Shown: piece by piece, positions 7,321 through 16,256 of the stretch
Position numbering within the stretch: the stretch's first letter is position 1
Layout of the letters: each line of letters begins with the position of its first letter
Assembly (NCBI GenBank): GCA_035651595.1
Contig: DASRFJ010000043.1
Location: forward strand, 26,562-90,561
DNA: 64,000 nucleotides
Direction of reading: 5' to 3'
Source: JAFARZ01 sp035651595
GTDB lineage: Bacteria > Actinomycetota > Actinomycetes > Streptosporangiales > Streptosporangiaceae
Position numbers and translations under genes: made by a program
The notes under the pieces: model-generated
What the model saw: only the letters and a program-made list of their open reading frames with translations
Told to the model about the DNA's origin: nothing
The model's database searches: none

Positions 7321-9174
7321 CTAGCGCGCGGCTGAGGCCGGTGCCGGGGTGGGGGCCGGGGCGGTCTGCGCGAGGCTGTTCGGGCCGGCCGCCACCGGTC
7401 CGGTGACCGTCCCACCCGAGATCACCACCCCGCTATTGATCACCTGGGTCATGCTGCTCCGGTACGCGCCGGTGTCGGCGCCCTGGGTCTTCAGGTAGTC
7501 GAGTACCGTCTCGTTCACCAGCCGTTCGGTGATCCTGGTGTACTTCGCCGCGTCCAGCTTCTGGATGTAGGTATGGGCTTCCGGCGCGGCGCCCAGCTCG
7601 CGGATGCTGATCCGCGCGCCGACGTCACCGAACAGGTAGTCTTCCGACGCGGTCGCCTCGTCGGTGAAGACCCTGTGCTCGACATACATCCGCAGCAACG
7701 TCCCGAGCGCGCCGAGGGGCGCGTGCACCACGTCGCCGAATACGTTTCGCATGGTGTGCAGCAGCACCTTGGTGAGGAACTGCCCGGAGGTGACCTTCGG
7801 CAGCAGGTCGACGACGTGATAGGCCCAGGCGATCGGTGCGAGCGTGGTCGGCACGTACTCCAGGTAGAACATGCGGCCCTCGACCGCGACATAGACGAAC
7901 GCCGATACGACGATCTCCTGGCAGGAACGGCTGATGACTTCCTGGCCGTCGATGAGCACCGGCTGGCCCTCGTCGGTGACCGAAGCCTGGAGGTAATACC
8001 GCAGGCCGGCCTGCGGATGCCGGATCAGCGCGTCGACCGCCGCCCCGCTCGCCTGCGAGTACGGTATCTTCCGGCCCGGGTCGATCAGCGGGCTCTCCCA
8101 GCGGCGGCGGCCCTCGCCGACGACGTGATCGCGCACGGTCAGCGCGGATACCCGCTCGTTCTCCGGCAGCGCGGGGTCGTCGAGCTTGAGCAGCCGCTCC
8201 CGCAGGCAGTGGTGCAGCTCAACCGGATCGATGCACACCTGGTCGTCCCGCGCCGGCCGGGGCCAGCCGCTGCCATGGTCGCTGTCCGCCCGGTCCAGCT
8301 CGATGGCGATCGACCAGGCCCGGCCTCTGGTGCCGGCCCCGACGAACGGATTCTCCCCGCCGTACAGGGTGACATTGCCTCGCTGCGCCGCCCCGATCTC
8401 CGCGATGCGCGCCTCGGCATGCGGATCCGCCGCGGTGAAGTGACCGGCGGGCGCGCCGGGCCGCAGCCGGTCGGACAGCGTCGAGAACATCGAATGGTGG
8501 TAGATGGCCGCCGTCGCCGCCAGCAGGACCAGCAGGGCGATCGTCGCCACGATGGCGCTGCCGCCAGTAGCCACCGGACCGAGGTGCGGCATCGTCCGGC
8601 CCGCGCTGTTCAGCACGTTGAAGATGAACCACAACACGAGGACCAGGACGAGCACGAGCGCCACTGCGGCGCCGATCAGGAACATCCTGCCCATCGACCG
8701 GCGGGTCCAGCGCACACGCGGCAGCATGCGGCTGATCGCGAACGCGACGGCCAGGATGGCGATCGTGGGGAGCGTCGCCAGCACCAGCCCGGCCAGCAGC
8801 AGCAGGCTCAGTATGACGTCGCGGCCGAGCTGCATCCGCCTGGCGTTCAGGCAGTGCCGGACGATCGGCACCAGGTCGATACCTGGCGACGACGCGACCG
8901 CCCGGTGCGAGCCGATCAGCTCGCTGATCACCGTGGTGGCGAACGCGTTGTTCAGGTACGCGGCCGCGCACAGGTAGCGGGTCTCGTCGTTCAGCGGCCG
9001 ATCAGGATCCGGCACCGCGCTCGGGTCGGGATGGCCGAAGAAACGGTCTTGCTGGCTGGCCGGGCGGTCCTCCTGAAGCACCGTGACCGAGCCGGCCGGG
9101 GCTCCGCACGTGCCGCAGAAGGCGTGATCCTCGGACATCGCGGACTGGCAATTGGCGCATTGCAGCGGAATCAT
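7321..9174 (-). CDS. zinc-ribbon membrane protein with C-terminal GGxVxGPVAAGxN motif
   Basis: This is a 617-residue protein of unknown function. Residues 6-25 form a zinc ribbon (CANC...CGTC). Three strong hydrophobic segments follow, at about 120-145, 160-190 and 205-230. The large remainder (about 235-575) is soluble, mixed alpha/beta and unrecognised. Residues 580-603 carry NSGVVISGG...GPVAAGPN, the motif repeated at the N-terminus of the next protein in the operon, and the tail is Ala/Pro-rich. GGGAG lies 7 nt before the ATG. The upstream gene also begins with a zinc ribbon, so the three genes likely act together at the membrane. A sensor or effector linked by a self-assembling motif is possible but unproven. 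Confidence 0.72.
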   Translation of the reverse strand: MIPLQCANCQSAMSEDHAFCGTCGAPAGSVTVLQEDRPASQQDRFFGHPDPSAVPDPDRPLNDETRYLCAAAYLNNAFATTVISELIGSHRAVASSPGIDLVPIVRHCLNARRMQLGRDVILSLLLLAGLVLATLPTIAILAVAFAISRMLPRVRWTRRSMGRMFLIGAAVALVLVLVLVLWFIFNVLNSAGRTMPHLGPVATGGSAIVATIALLVLLAATAAIYHHSMFSTLSDRLRPGAPAGHFTAADPHAEARIAEIGAAQRGNVTLYGGENPFVGAGTRGRAWSIAIELDRADSDHGSGWPRPARDDQVCIDPVELHHCLRERLLKLDDPALPENERVSALTVRDHVVGEGRRRWESPLIDPGRKIPYSQASGAAVDALIRHPQAGLRYYLQASVTDEGQPVLIDGQEVISRSCQEIVVSAFVYVAVEGRMFYLEYVPTTLAPIAWAYHVVDLLPKVTSGQFLTKVLLHTMRNVFGDVVHAPLGALGTLLRMYVEHRVFTDEATASEDYLFGDVGARISIRELGAAPEAHTYIQKLDAAKYTRITERLVNETVLDYLKTQGADTGAYRSSMTQVINSGVVISGGTVTGPVAAGPNSLAQTAPAPTPAPASAAR

Positions 9175-9186
9175 CGGCTTCTCCCG

Positions 9187-9984
9187 TCAGCAAGCCTGAT
9201 AGGACGCGTGATAACTGGACGGCTGCTGGTCGATCAGGTAGCTGCCGTTGCCATCCGGGCTCAGGAACAGGGTGATCGCCCAGTCGGTGCAGGACTGTGT
9301 CTGGTCCACGCTGTCCGCGGGATCCTGGTGGCTGGTGAACGTGACGTCGGCCGCCAGGTCGCCGTCGCCGGCCGTGGAAATGCCGGTGAGGGTCTCGGCG
9401 GAATCCGCGGTGGTCCGGTACCCGCTGGCGAATTGTGCCTGCGTGAGGCCCTCCTGGAGCGGCGGGCTGAGCAGTGCGCGGTACGACTGGTAATCGTGGC
9501 TGTTGATCGCGCCGAAGTACTGGTTGAGGAACGCCGCGACCGGCTGGGCGTCCGAATCCTGGGTGACGTCCTGGGACAACGTCACCGTCCCGACGGTCTG
9601 CGGAACCGGCTGCGGCGGGGTGGTTGACAGCGCGGCAGACGGGGATACCCCATCCGGGCTGCTGGCCGGAGCCGTAGTGACGGCCGCGGTCGTGTGTTCG
9701 GCCGCGGCCGGAGCCAGCCGTAGCGAGGCGCCGTGGTTCCCCAGGTGCGAGGCAAGCAGCCAGCCACCGGTTCCGGCGCCCGTCAGCACCGCCGCGACGG
9801 CGACCATCGCGGCCGTCCGGCGGGGCCTGCGCGGCGGCCGGCCGGCGCGCCTGGCCGGCTGGCGCGGTGCCTCGCGCGGCGGCTGGGGCGGTGGCTGGGG
9901 CGGTGGCAGGCGGGTGCCGCACCCGGTGCAGAATTGCTTTCCCGGGCTAACCGGGCGACCGCACGTCGTGCAGAAGGCGTCCAT
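9187..9984 (-). CDS. zinc-ribbon, single-pass membrane protein with extracellular NTF2-like domain
   Basis: The 265-residue product starts with a double CxxC zinc ribbon (CTTCG...CTGCG, residues 5-22). A Pro/Arg-rich linker and one membrane helix (about 62-84, AAMVAVAAVLTGAGTGGWLLA) follow. A Ser/Thr/Pro-rich spacer then leads to a C-terminal domain starting FLNQYFGAINSHDYQSYRAL, typical of an NTF2-like/SnoaL fold, that should lie outside the cell. The start at 9984 puts the zinc ribbon at the N-terminus; an upstream ATG at 10035 would add 17 residues unlike the family. It is the first gene of the operon, ending 12 nt before the 617-residue gene. The binding partner is unknown. Confidence 0.75.
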   Translation of the reverse strand: MDAFCTTCGRPVSPGKQFCTGCGTRLPPPQPPPQPPREAPRQPARRAGRPPRRPRRTAAMVAVAAVLTGAGTGGWLLASHLGNHGASLRLAPAAAEHTTAAVTTAPASSPDGVSPSAALSTTPPQPVPQTVGTVTLSQDVTQDSDAQPVAAFLNQYFGAINSHDYQSYRALLSPPLQEGLTQAQFASGYRTTADSAETLTGISTAGDGDLAADVTFTSHQDPADSVDQTQSCTDWAITLFLSPDGNGSYLIDQQPSSYHASYQAC

Positions 9985-10178
9985 TGTCGATATGCCCCCC
10001 CAGGCCGTATCAGCTCCCTCAATTCCGTTGCGCAATGGCGGAACTGTCGCATCCAGAAGTGCCGAGCGCCATTGCCGTGGCGGTCATAGTTATGTCACGC
10101 CGCGCGACCAAGGGGGCATTGGCTGGATATCTCTGCCAGGTGACGGCAGGTCGGCTACGCCGTGCACTCCGTTGCGGG

Positions 10179-10184
10179 TAGCGT
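10179..10184 (+). promoter_or_regulatory. -10 box TAGCGT of leaderless dapA
   Basis: TAGCGT lies 7 nt before the ATG at 10192 with no usable ribosome site. The 208-nt gap to the divergent operon (9985-10191) shows no other strong element. Confidence 0.45.
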
Positions 10185-10191
10185 TCGGAGT

Positions 10192-11097
10192 ATGAGGACG
10201 ACGAACTCGACGCCGTTTGGCCAGATGGTGACGGCGATGATCACCCCCATGACTCCGGACGGGGCAGTCGACTTCGACGGGGCCGCGCGCCTCGCCGACT
10301 ACCTCGTCACCGACATGCGCAACGACGGCCTGGTGATCAACGGCACCACCGGCGAGGCCCCGACGACCACCGCCGCCGAGCAGGAGCAACTGCTCCGGGT
10401 GGTGGTGGACACCGTGGGCTCGCGGGCGAAGGTGGTGGCCGGGGTCGGCACCAACGCGACCGCGCACACCATAGAACTCGCCAAGCAGGCCGAACGGGCC
10501 GGGGTGCATGGCCTGCTGGTCGTGGCTCCTTACTACAACAAGCCCCCGCAGGCGGCGCTCGCCGCGCACTTCACCGCGGTCGCCGACTCGTCCGGCCTGC
10601 CCGTGCTGATCTACGACATCCCCGGCAGGACCGGCGTCGCCGTGGAAACCGCCACGCTGGTCAAGCTTGCCGAGCATCCCCGGATCGTCGGGGTCAAGGA
10701 CGCCAAGGACGCACCGGGTGCCACGTCCCGGGTGCTGGCGCAGACCGACCTCGTCTACTACTGCGGCACCGACATGCTGAACCTGCCGTGGCTTGCCCTC
10801 GGCGCCGTCGGCTTCGTCAGCGTGGTGGGCCATGTGGCGGGGGACCGGCTCCATGAGATGATTGATGCCTATGGTGACGGTGATGTGGGTCGCGCCCGGG
10901 CGATCCATTACGAGCTGATGCCCGTGTACGAGGGGCTGTTCAGGAACCAGGGAGCGGTCATGACCAAGGCGGCGCTCGACCTCTTGGGCCTGCCCGGCGG
11001 GTCGGTGCGGCTGCCGCTGCTCCCGGCCACCGACGCCGAGCGCGCGCAGTTGCGCAAGGACCTCGCCGACGGCGGTATCAAGGTGCCTGCCGCGTGA
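10192..11097 (+). CDS. dapA: 4-hydroxy-tetrahydrodipicolinate synthase
   Basis: DapA condenses pyruvate with aspartate semialdehyde, the first committed step of lysine and diaminopimelate synthesis in the cytoplasm. The 301-residue length is normal for the family. Visible signatures are NGTTGEAPT, APYYNKPPQ (with the catalytic tyrosine region), YDIPGRTG and GVKDA with the Schiff-base lysine. The ATG at 10192 is chosen for the leaderless promoter spacing and the family-like start. Its stop overlaps the rnj start (GTGA), a pairing well known in actinobacteria. Confidence 0.95.
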   Translation: MRTTNSTPFGQMVTAMITPMTPDGAVDFDGAARLADYLVTDMRNDGLVINGTTGEAPTTTAAEQEQLLRVVVDTVGSRAKVVAGVGTNATAHTIELAKQAERAGVHGLLVVAPYYNKPPQAALAAHFTAVADSSGLPVLIYDIPGRTGVAVETATLVKLAEHPRIVGVKDAKDAPGATSRVLAQTDLVYYCGTDMLNLPWLALGAVGFVSVVGHVAGDRLHEMIDAYGDGDVGRARAIHYELMPVYEGLFRNQGAVMTKAALDLLGLPGGSVRLPLLPATDAERAQLRKDLADGGIKVPAA

Positions 11098-12779
11098 GCC
11101 ACCCGCACCCCGACCTCGCGCCACCCGCCGCACTGCCGAACGACGGGCTGCGCATTGTCGCACTCGGCGGTCTCGGTGAGATCGGCCGGAACATGACCGT
11201 GTTCGAGTACCAGGGCCGGCTGCTCATCGTCGACTGCGGCGTCCTGTTCCCGGACTCGGACCAGCCGGGCGTGGACCTGATCCTGCCGGACTTCGGGTAC
11301 CTGGAGGGCCGGCTGGATCAGGTCGAGGCCTGCGTGCTGACCCACGCCCACGAGGACCACATCGGCGGAATCCCGTACCTGCTGCGGGAACGCGGCGACA
11401 TCCCGCTGGTCGGCTCGAAGCTCACCCTCGCGCTGGTGAATTCCAAACTGGCCGAACACCATCTGGATCCGGTGAGCGTGGAGATCAAGGAGGGAAACCA
11501 CCGGTCGTTCGGGCCATTTGATTGTGAATTTCTCGCGGTCAACCACTCGATACCGGACGCCCTCGCGGTGGCGATCCGGACGCCGGCCGGGGTTGTCCTG
11601 CACACCGGCGACTTCAAGATGGACCAGCTGCCGCTGGACGGGCGGCTGACCGACCTGGCCGGGTTCGCGCGGCTCGGCGGCGAGGGCGTCGACCTGCTGA
11701 TGGCCGACTCGACCAACGCCGAGGTGCCCGGGTTCGTGACGTCTGAGCGGGCGATCGGCCCGGTGATCGACGAGGTGTTCGCCGAGGCCGCGCAGCGGAT
11801 CATTGTCGCGTGCTTCGCGTCGCACGTGCACCGCGTGCAGCAGGTGCTGGACGCGGCGGTCGCGCACCACCGGAAGGTCGCGTTCGTCGGGCGGTCCATG
11901 GTGCGCAACATGGGCGTCGCGCGGGAGCTCGGCTACCTGCACGTGCCCGGCGGGCTGCTGATCGACCTGCGCGAGGCGGAGGAGATGCCGCCCGACCAGG
12001 TCGTGCTGATCTCCACCGGGTCGCAGGGCGAGCCGATGTCGGCGCTGTCCCGGATGGCCGGCCGCGACCACCCGATCCGGATCGCCGCCGGCGACACCGT
12101 CATCCTGGCGTCTTCCTTGATCCCCGGCAACGAAACGGCCGTGTACCGGGTGATCAACGGGCTGACCCGGCTGGGCGCGCGGGTGGTGCACCGGGGTTCA
12201 GCGCTGGTGCACACGTCCGGGCACGCGTCGGCGGGTGAGCTGCTGTACGTCCTGAACCTGGTCAAGCCGCGCAACTTCATGCCGGTGCACGGGGAATGGC
12301 GGCACCTGAAGGCGCACGCGCGGCTGGCGTCGCTGTCCGGGGTGCCGGACCGGCGGATCGTGATCGCCGAGGACGGGGTCGTCGTCGACCTCATTGGCGG
12401 GGCTGCCTCGATCGCGGGATCGGTGCCGTGCGGGTACGTGTACGTGGACGGGCTGACCGTCGGCGAGGTGACCGAGTCCCAGCTCAAGGACCGGCGCATC
12501 CTGGGCGACGAGGGCTTCGTGTCCGTGGTCGTCGTGGTCGACTCGTCGTCCGGCAAGGTGGTCGCCGGCCCGGAGATGCACGCCCGCGGCTCCGGCATCG
12601 ACGACCTGGCGTTCGCCGAGGTGCTGCCCAAGATCGAGGAGGCGCTGGCCCGCGCCGCCGCCGACGGCATCACCGACGCGCACCAGCTCAGCCAGCTGGC
12701 CCGCCGGGTCGTCGGCAAATGGGTCAGCGACAACTACCGCCGCCGCCCCATGATCATCCCCGTAGTAGTAGGCGTCTAG
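11094..12779 (+). CDS. rnj: ribonuclease J
   Basis: This is a metallo-beta-lactamase/beta-CASP ribonuclease of 561 residues that processes and degrades RNA from internal sites and 5' ends. The zinc site is visible as HAHEDH in the segment THAHEDHIGGIPYLL. The later HTGDFK and the beta-CASP segment ending in HTSGHAS are also present, and the C-terminal domain follows. Translation is coupled to dapA by a 4-nt overlap. The stop codon overlaps the stop of the convergent AraC-type gene in the tetranucleotide CTAG. Confidence 0.95.
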   Translation: MSHPHPDLAPPAALPNDGLRIVALGGLGEIGRNMTVFEYQGRLLIVDCGVLFPDSDQPGVDLILPDFGYLEGRLDQVEACVLTHAHEDHIGGIPYLLRERGDIPLVGSKLTLALVNSKLAEHHLDPVSVEIKEGNHRSFGPFDCEFLAVNHSIPDALAVAIRTPAGVVLHTGDFKMDQLPLDGRLTDLAGFARLGGEGVDLLMADSTNAEVPGFVTSERAIGPVIDEVFAEAAQRIIVACFASHVHRVQQVLDAAVAHHRKVAFVGRSMVRNMGVARELGYLHVPGGLLIDLREAEEMPPDQVVLISTGSQGEPMSALSRMAGRDHPIRIAAGDTVILASSLIPGNETAVYRVINGLTRLGARVVHRGSALVHTSGHASAGELLYVLNLVKPRNFMPVHGEWRHLKAHARLASLSGVPDRRIVIAEDGVVVDLIGGAASIAGSVPCGYVYVDGLTVGEVTESQLKDRRILGDEGFVSVVVVVDSSSGKVVAGPEMHARGSGIDDLAFAEVLPKIEEALARAAADGITDAHQLSQLARRVVGKWVSDNYRRRPMIIPVVVGV

Positions 12780-13558
12780 CAGGCATCTCGCTGGTAGCGG
12801 GTCGGCGACACGCCGAGCGTGGCGGTGAAGTCGCGGGTGAGGTGAGCTTGGTCGGCGTAGCCGAGTTCGGCAGCGAGCTCGCCCCAGTCGACGCGATCCC
12901 CGCTGTCCGCGCGGAGCGCGGCCTCGTGCAGCCGGGCGCGCCGCATGACCCACTTCGGGCTGACCCCGACGTACTCGGCGAACAGGCGCTGGAGCCCGCG
13001 CACGGTCAGGCCGGACACCGAAGCCAGCTGGTCCACCCGGCGCAGCCCGGAGTCCTCGGTGATCAGCTCGACCAGCTTGGCCGCCTGGTCCGCGACGGGA
13101 TCGACCGCCGGCAGCCGCGCGGCCAGCAATTCGGTGGCGCACGCGATCATCTCCGCGTCGCCGTCCGCCGCCATGACCCGCTCGCAAGCCACCACGGCGG
13201 ACGGCCCGAACAAAGCGGAGGCCGGCACCACCCGGTCGGTCAGCTCGAACACCGGGCCGCCCCAGAACGGCCGGAAGCCGCCCGGCCGGAACCGGATGCC
13301 GAGCGCCTTGCCGGCGCCGGACAGCTGCCGGGTGAACAGCCGCCGGTCCACGCCGAAGATGCCGGCGCCGCTCGCCTCGAAGGCCATGTTCACGTTCGGC
13401 AGCGGCAGGATGGTCTGCGAATAGTCCGGCTGGCCGCGCAGGTCCCAGCGCACGACCCAGCAGAAGTCGGCGAACGGCGTCAGCGAGGCGGGCGGTACGT
13501 GCCTGGCCAGGGTGAACGCCTGCTCCGCCGCACCCGGCCGCAGCACCCCGCGCCCCAT
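12776..13558 (-). CDS. AraC-family transcriptional regulator
   Basis: The product has 260 residues. An N-terminal sensor region (about 1-130, with NVNMAFEASG and the FRPGGFRPF turn, DUF6597-like) precedes a C-terminal AraC double helix-turn-helix (LASVSGLTVRGLQRLFAEYVG, then LGYADQAHLTRDF). The start at ATG 13558 or GTG 13567 is uncertain by three codons. It is divergent from the DinB-like gene at 13635 and convergent with rnj, sharing only stop-codon bases with it. It probably regulates itself or the divergent gene; the effector is unknown. Confidence 0.85.
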   Translation of the reverse strand: MGRGVLRPGAAEQAFTLARHVPPASLTPFADFCWVVRWDLRGQPDYSQTILPLPNVNMAFEASGAGIFGVDRRLFTRQLSGAGKALGIRFRPGGFRPFWGGPVFELTDRVVPASALFGPSAVVACERVMAADGDAEMIACATELLAARLPAVDPVADQAAKLVELITEDSGLRRVDQLASVSGLTVRGLQRLFAEYVGVSPKWVMRRARLHEAALRADSGDRVDWGELAAELGYADQAHLTRDFTATLGVSPTRYQRDAC

Positions 13559-13621
13559 CGAAGTCACGACACCAAGGCTATGCGCGTCGCGTTTGTTCAA
13601 GAACCGCCCGCGCCGGAGCGC

Positions 13622-13627
13622 TACCCT
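13622..13627 (+). promoter_or_regulatory. -10 box TACCCT of a leaderless gene
   Basis: TACCCT is followed by 7 nt and the ATG at 13635, with no ribosome site between. Confidence 0.45.
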
Positions 13628-13634
13628 CGCGCGA

Positions 13635-14198
13635 ATGAACAAGCATGCTGAGATGGCCGCCGCCGCGGCCGAGACGATCAAGGTAGTAGCCGGGGTCCGC
13701 CCGGACCAGTTCGGTGACCCGACGCCGTGCCCCGAATGGGACGTGCGCACGCTGCTCAACCACATTATCTTGTGGACCGCGTACTCTGCGGAACAGCGGG
13801 CCTACGGCGGATCGGTCGCCGAAGAGCTGATGAACAAGGACTTCACCGCCAGCCCCGACTTCGCGACGGACTACGCGAAACAGGCAAAAAAGGCGGTCGA
13901 CGCCTGGTCCGACCCCGCCGCCTGGGAGCGGGACCTCGGCGTGATGGGCTCGCCGATGCCGGCCGCCGATGTGGCCGCGCTGCTCATCGCCGAGTACGTG
14001 CTGCACGGCTGGGACCTGGCCACCGCGACCGGCCAGCGGTACGAGTGCGACGAAGCTGTCGCGACGCTGGTGGTGGACGTCGTCCGCGAGCAGGGCGACC
14101 TGTTCCGTCAGTACAAGGGGTTCGCCGAACAGGTGACGGTGCCGGACAACGCCTCGACCTACGAGAAAGCCCTCGCGGAGTCGGGACGCAAGCCTTAG
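13635..14198 (+). CDS. TIGR03086-type DinB/maleylpyruvate-isomerase N-terminal-like protein
   Basis: The 187-residue protein has the actinobacterial DinB-like helical bundle. The hallmark PCPEWDVRTLLNHII (about residues 32-46) includes the first metal histidine, and the later YVLHGWDLATATG (about 118-130) supplies the second. Relatives bind a divalent metal and many use mycothiol as a co-substrate. No reaction is known for most of them. The gene is leaderless, divergent from the AraC regulator, and convergent with the dehydrogenase gene, whose stop overlaps its own. Confidence 0.85.
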   Translation: MNKHAEMAAAAAETIKVVAGVRPDQFGDPTPCPEWDVRTLLNHIILWTAYSAEQRAYGGSVAEELMNKDFTASPDFATDYAKQAKKAVDAWSDPAAWERDLGVMGSPMPAADVAALLIAEYVLHGWDLATATGQRYECDEAVATLVVDVVREQGDLFRQYKGFAEQVTVPDNASTYEKALAESGRKP

Positions 14199-15160
14199 TT
14201 CAGCACCCGGACCGGCTCACCTTTGGCGAACGCGGCGATATCCTCGGCCGCCTCGCCGTAGAACACCTGGTAGGTGTCGTCGGTGACGTAGCCCAGGTGC
14301 GGGGTCAGCACCACGTTCGGCAGCCTGCGCAGCGGGTGCGACAGGGGCAGGGGCTCGACGTCGAACACATCGAGCCCCGCACCCGCGATCTTCCCCTCCC
14401 GCAACGCGTCGACCAGCGCATGAGTGTCCACGATCGGCCCGCGTGAGGTGTTGATCAAGAACGCGGTGGGTTTCATCAGCGCCAGTTCGGCCGCCCCGAC
14501 CAGGCCGGTGCTCCGCTCCCCGAGCTTGTAGTGCACGGTGACCACGTCGGACTGGGCGAACAGTTCGGCCTTGCTAACGGGGGTCGCATGTGCTTTCTCG
14601 GCGCGAGCCGGGTCCAGGTTCTGGCTCCACGCCAGGAGTTTCATTCCGAACGCCCGGCCGATCTTCGCCACCTGCCGCCCCTGTGTCCCGAGGCCGACGA
14701 TGCCGAGGTGCTTGCCGTGCAGGCCGGTGCCGATGGTCCGCTGCCAGGCGTTCGCGACGGCCGCCCCGCCCGGCCCGGCGGCCGCCTTCAGCCGGCTGTC
14801 CTCCTCCGGGATGTGCCGGGTTATGGCGAGGATCAGCCCCCAGGTCAGCTCCGCGGTCGCGGCCTGATAGCCGCCGGTACCGCATACCGTGATGCCACGC
14901 TCACGGGCCGCGGTCATGTCGATCGACGCGTTTCCCATGCCCGTCGTCACGAGCAGCTTGAGGTTGGGAAGCAGGGAAAGTCGTTCCGCTGAAAAGGGGG
15001 TTCTTTCCCGCATCGCCACGATCACGTCGAACGGCTGCAGTGCGCGTACCAGCGCCTCGGTACGCGCGATGTGCTCGGTGAACACGGTGATAGTGGCATC
15101 CGGCCAGTCCGCGCTGGCCAAGGCTACTTGCTGGTAGTCATCGAGGATCGCGACCCGCAT
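14195..15160 (-). CDS. D-2-hydroxyacid dehydrogenase family protein
   Basis: This 321-residue NAD(P)-dependent oxidoreductase would reduce a 2-oxoacid or oxidise the D-2-hydroxyacid. The nucleotide-binding motif is GIVGLGTQGRQVAK (about residues 148-161). The catalytic Arg (NTSRGPIVD), Glu (FDVEPLP) and His (TPHLGYV) are all present in order. It is monocistronic and divergent from bioB. The substrate cannot be deduced. A -10 box TAGTGT 6 nt upstream of the ATG indicates leaderless expression. Confidence 0.9.
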   Translation of the reverse strand: MRVAILDDYQQVALASADWPDATITVFTEHIARTEALVRALQPFDVIVAMRERTPFSAERLSLLPNLKLLVTTGMGNASIDMTAARERGITVCGTGGYQAATAELTWGLILAITRHIPEEDSRLKAAAGPGGAAVANAWQRTIGTGLHGKHLGIVGLGTQGRQVAKIGRAFGMKLLAWSQNLDPARAEKAHATPVSKAELFAQSDVVTVHYKLGERSTGLVGAAELALMKPTAFLINTSRGPIVDTHALVDALREGKIAGAGLDVFDVEPLPLSHPLRRLPNVVLTPHLGYVTDDTYQVFYGEAAEDIAAFAKGEPVRVLN

Positions 15161-15166
15161 GAGGCG

Positions 15167-15172
15167 ACACTA
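15167..15172 (-). promoter_or_regulatory. -10 box TAGTGT for the dehydrogenase gene
   Basis: Read on the minus strand, TAGTGT is 6 nt from the ATG at 15160. The divergent bioB box lies only 20 nt away, so the two promoters are back to back. Confidence 0.45.
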
Positions 15173-15192
15173 TCGCGCGAACCGAGGGCTGA

Positions 15193-15198
15193 TAGCGT
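15193..15198 (+). promoter_or_regulatory. -10 box TAGCGT for bioB
   Basis: TAGCGT precedes the ATG at 15207 by 8 nt. No ribosome site is seen. The 46-nt divergent gap carries both promoters. Confidence 0.4.
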
Positions 15199-15206
15199 CT
15201 TGGACC

Positions 15207-16256
15207 ATGACCTGGCTGGACGATCTGGCGGAGAAGGCGCTGACGGGCGCGGAGCCGACGCGTGACGAGGCGCTGGCGGTGCTGCGCAGCGGTGACGACG
15301 AGATCATGGACGTGGTAGCGGCGGCGTTCCGGGTGCGGCTGCGGTACTTCGGCCGCCGGGTGAAGCTCAACTACCTGGTCAACATCAAGAGCGGCCTGTG
15401 CCCGGAGGACTGCTTCTACTGCTCGCAGCGGGCCGGGTCGGCCGCCGACGTGCTGAAGTACACCTGGCTCAAGCCGGACGAGGTGCTGGCCGCGGCCGAG
15501 GCCGGCGTGGCCGGCGGCGCACGGCGGGTCTGCCTGGTCGCCAGCGGGCGCGGCCCGACCGACCGGGACGTGACCCGGGTGGCCGGGATGATCTCGTCGT
15601 TCAAGGCCGCCCATCCTGAGGTCGAGGTGTGCGCGTGCCTGGGGCTGCTGTCCGACGGCCAGGCTTCGGCGCTGGCGGAGGCCGGGACGACCGCGTACAA
15701 CCACAACCTCAACACCGCCGAAGACCACTACGCCGACATCTGCACCACGCACTCGTTCGCGGACCGCGCCGGTACGGTGCAGGCGGCGAAAGAGGCGGGT
15801 TTGTCGCCGTGCTCCGGGCTGATCGCTGGCATGGGGGAGACCGACGAGGACCTGGTGTCCGTGGCGTTCGCGCTGCGTTCGCTGGAGCCGGATTCGGTGC
15901 CGGTCAACTTCCTGATCCCGTTCGAGGGGACGCCGCTGGCGGGTCAGTGGCAGCTGAACCCGCAGCGCTGCCTGCGCATCCTCGCCATGGTGCGGTTCGT
16001 CTGCCCGTCCTCGGAGGTGCGGCTGGCGGGCGGCCGGGAGATCCACCTGCGGTCGCTCCAGCCGCTGGCGCTGCACATCGTGAACTCGATCTTCCTCGGC
16101 GACTACCTCACCAGTGAGGGGCAGGCGGGCAGCAAGGACCTGGAGATGATCGCGGACGCCGGGTTCGTCGTGGACGGCGTCGACCTGCCGCAGCGTGGTG
16201 ACCTGGTGCGGCTCCGCCGCCGGGGTGTGGGAACCGATCTCCCGGCCAATGCCTGA
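15207..16256 (+). CDS. bioB: biotin synthase
   Basis: BioB is the radical-SAM enzyme that inserts sulfur into dethiobiotin. The 349-residue protein shows the radical cluster CPEDCFYC (about residues 67-74). It also has the YNHNLNT segment and the C-terminal GREIHLRSLQPLALHIVNSI with the arginine that ligates the auxiliary 2Fe-2S cluster. No bioA, bioD or bioF lies nearby. Its end overlaps the start of the AMP nucleosidase-like gene by 8 nt, so the two are translated from one message, an unusual pairing. Confidence 0.95.
   Translation: MTWLDDLAEKALTGAEPTRDEALAVLRSGDDEIMDVVAAAFRVRLRYFGRRVKLNYLVNIKSGLCPEDCFYCSQRAGSAADVLKYTWLKPDEVLAAAEAGVAGGARRVCLVASGRGPTDRDVTRVAGMISSFKAAHPEVEVCACLGLLSDGQASALAEAGTTAYNHNLNTAEDHYADICTTHSFADRAGTVQAAKEAGLSPCSGLIAGMGETDEDLVSVAFALRSLEPDSVPVNFLIPFEGTPLAGQWQLNPQRCLRILAMVRFVCPSSEVRLAGGREIHLRSLQPLALHIVNSIFLGDYLTSEGQAGSKDLEMIADAGFVVDGVDLPQRGDLVRLRRRGVGTDLPANA

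Noticed and set aside
7573..9627. A 684-codon plus-strand open frame opposite the zinc-ribbon operon
   Set aside because: It has Arg/Gln/His-rich shadow composition, no domain, and lies antisense to genes with clear domains.
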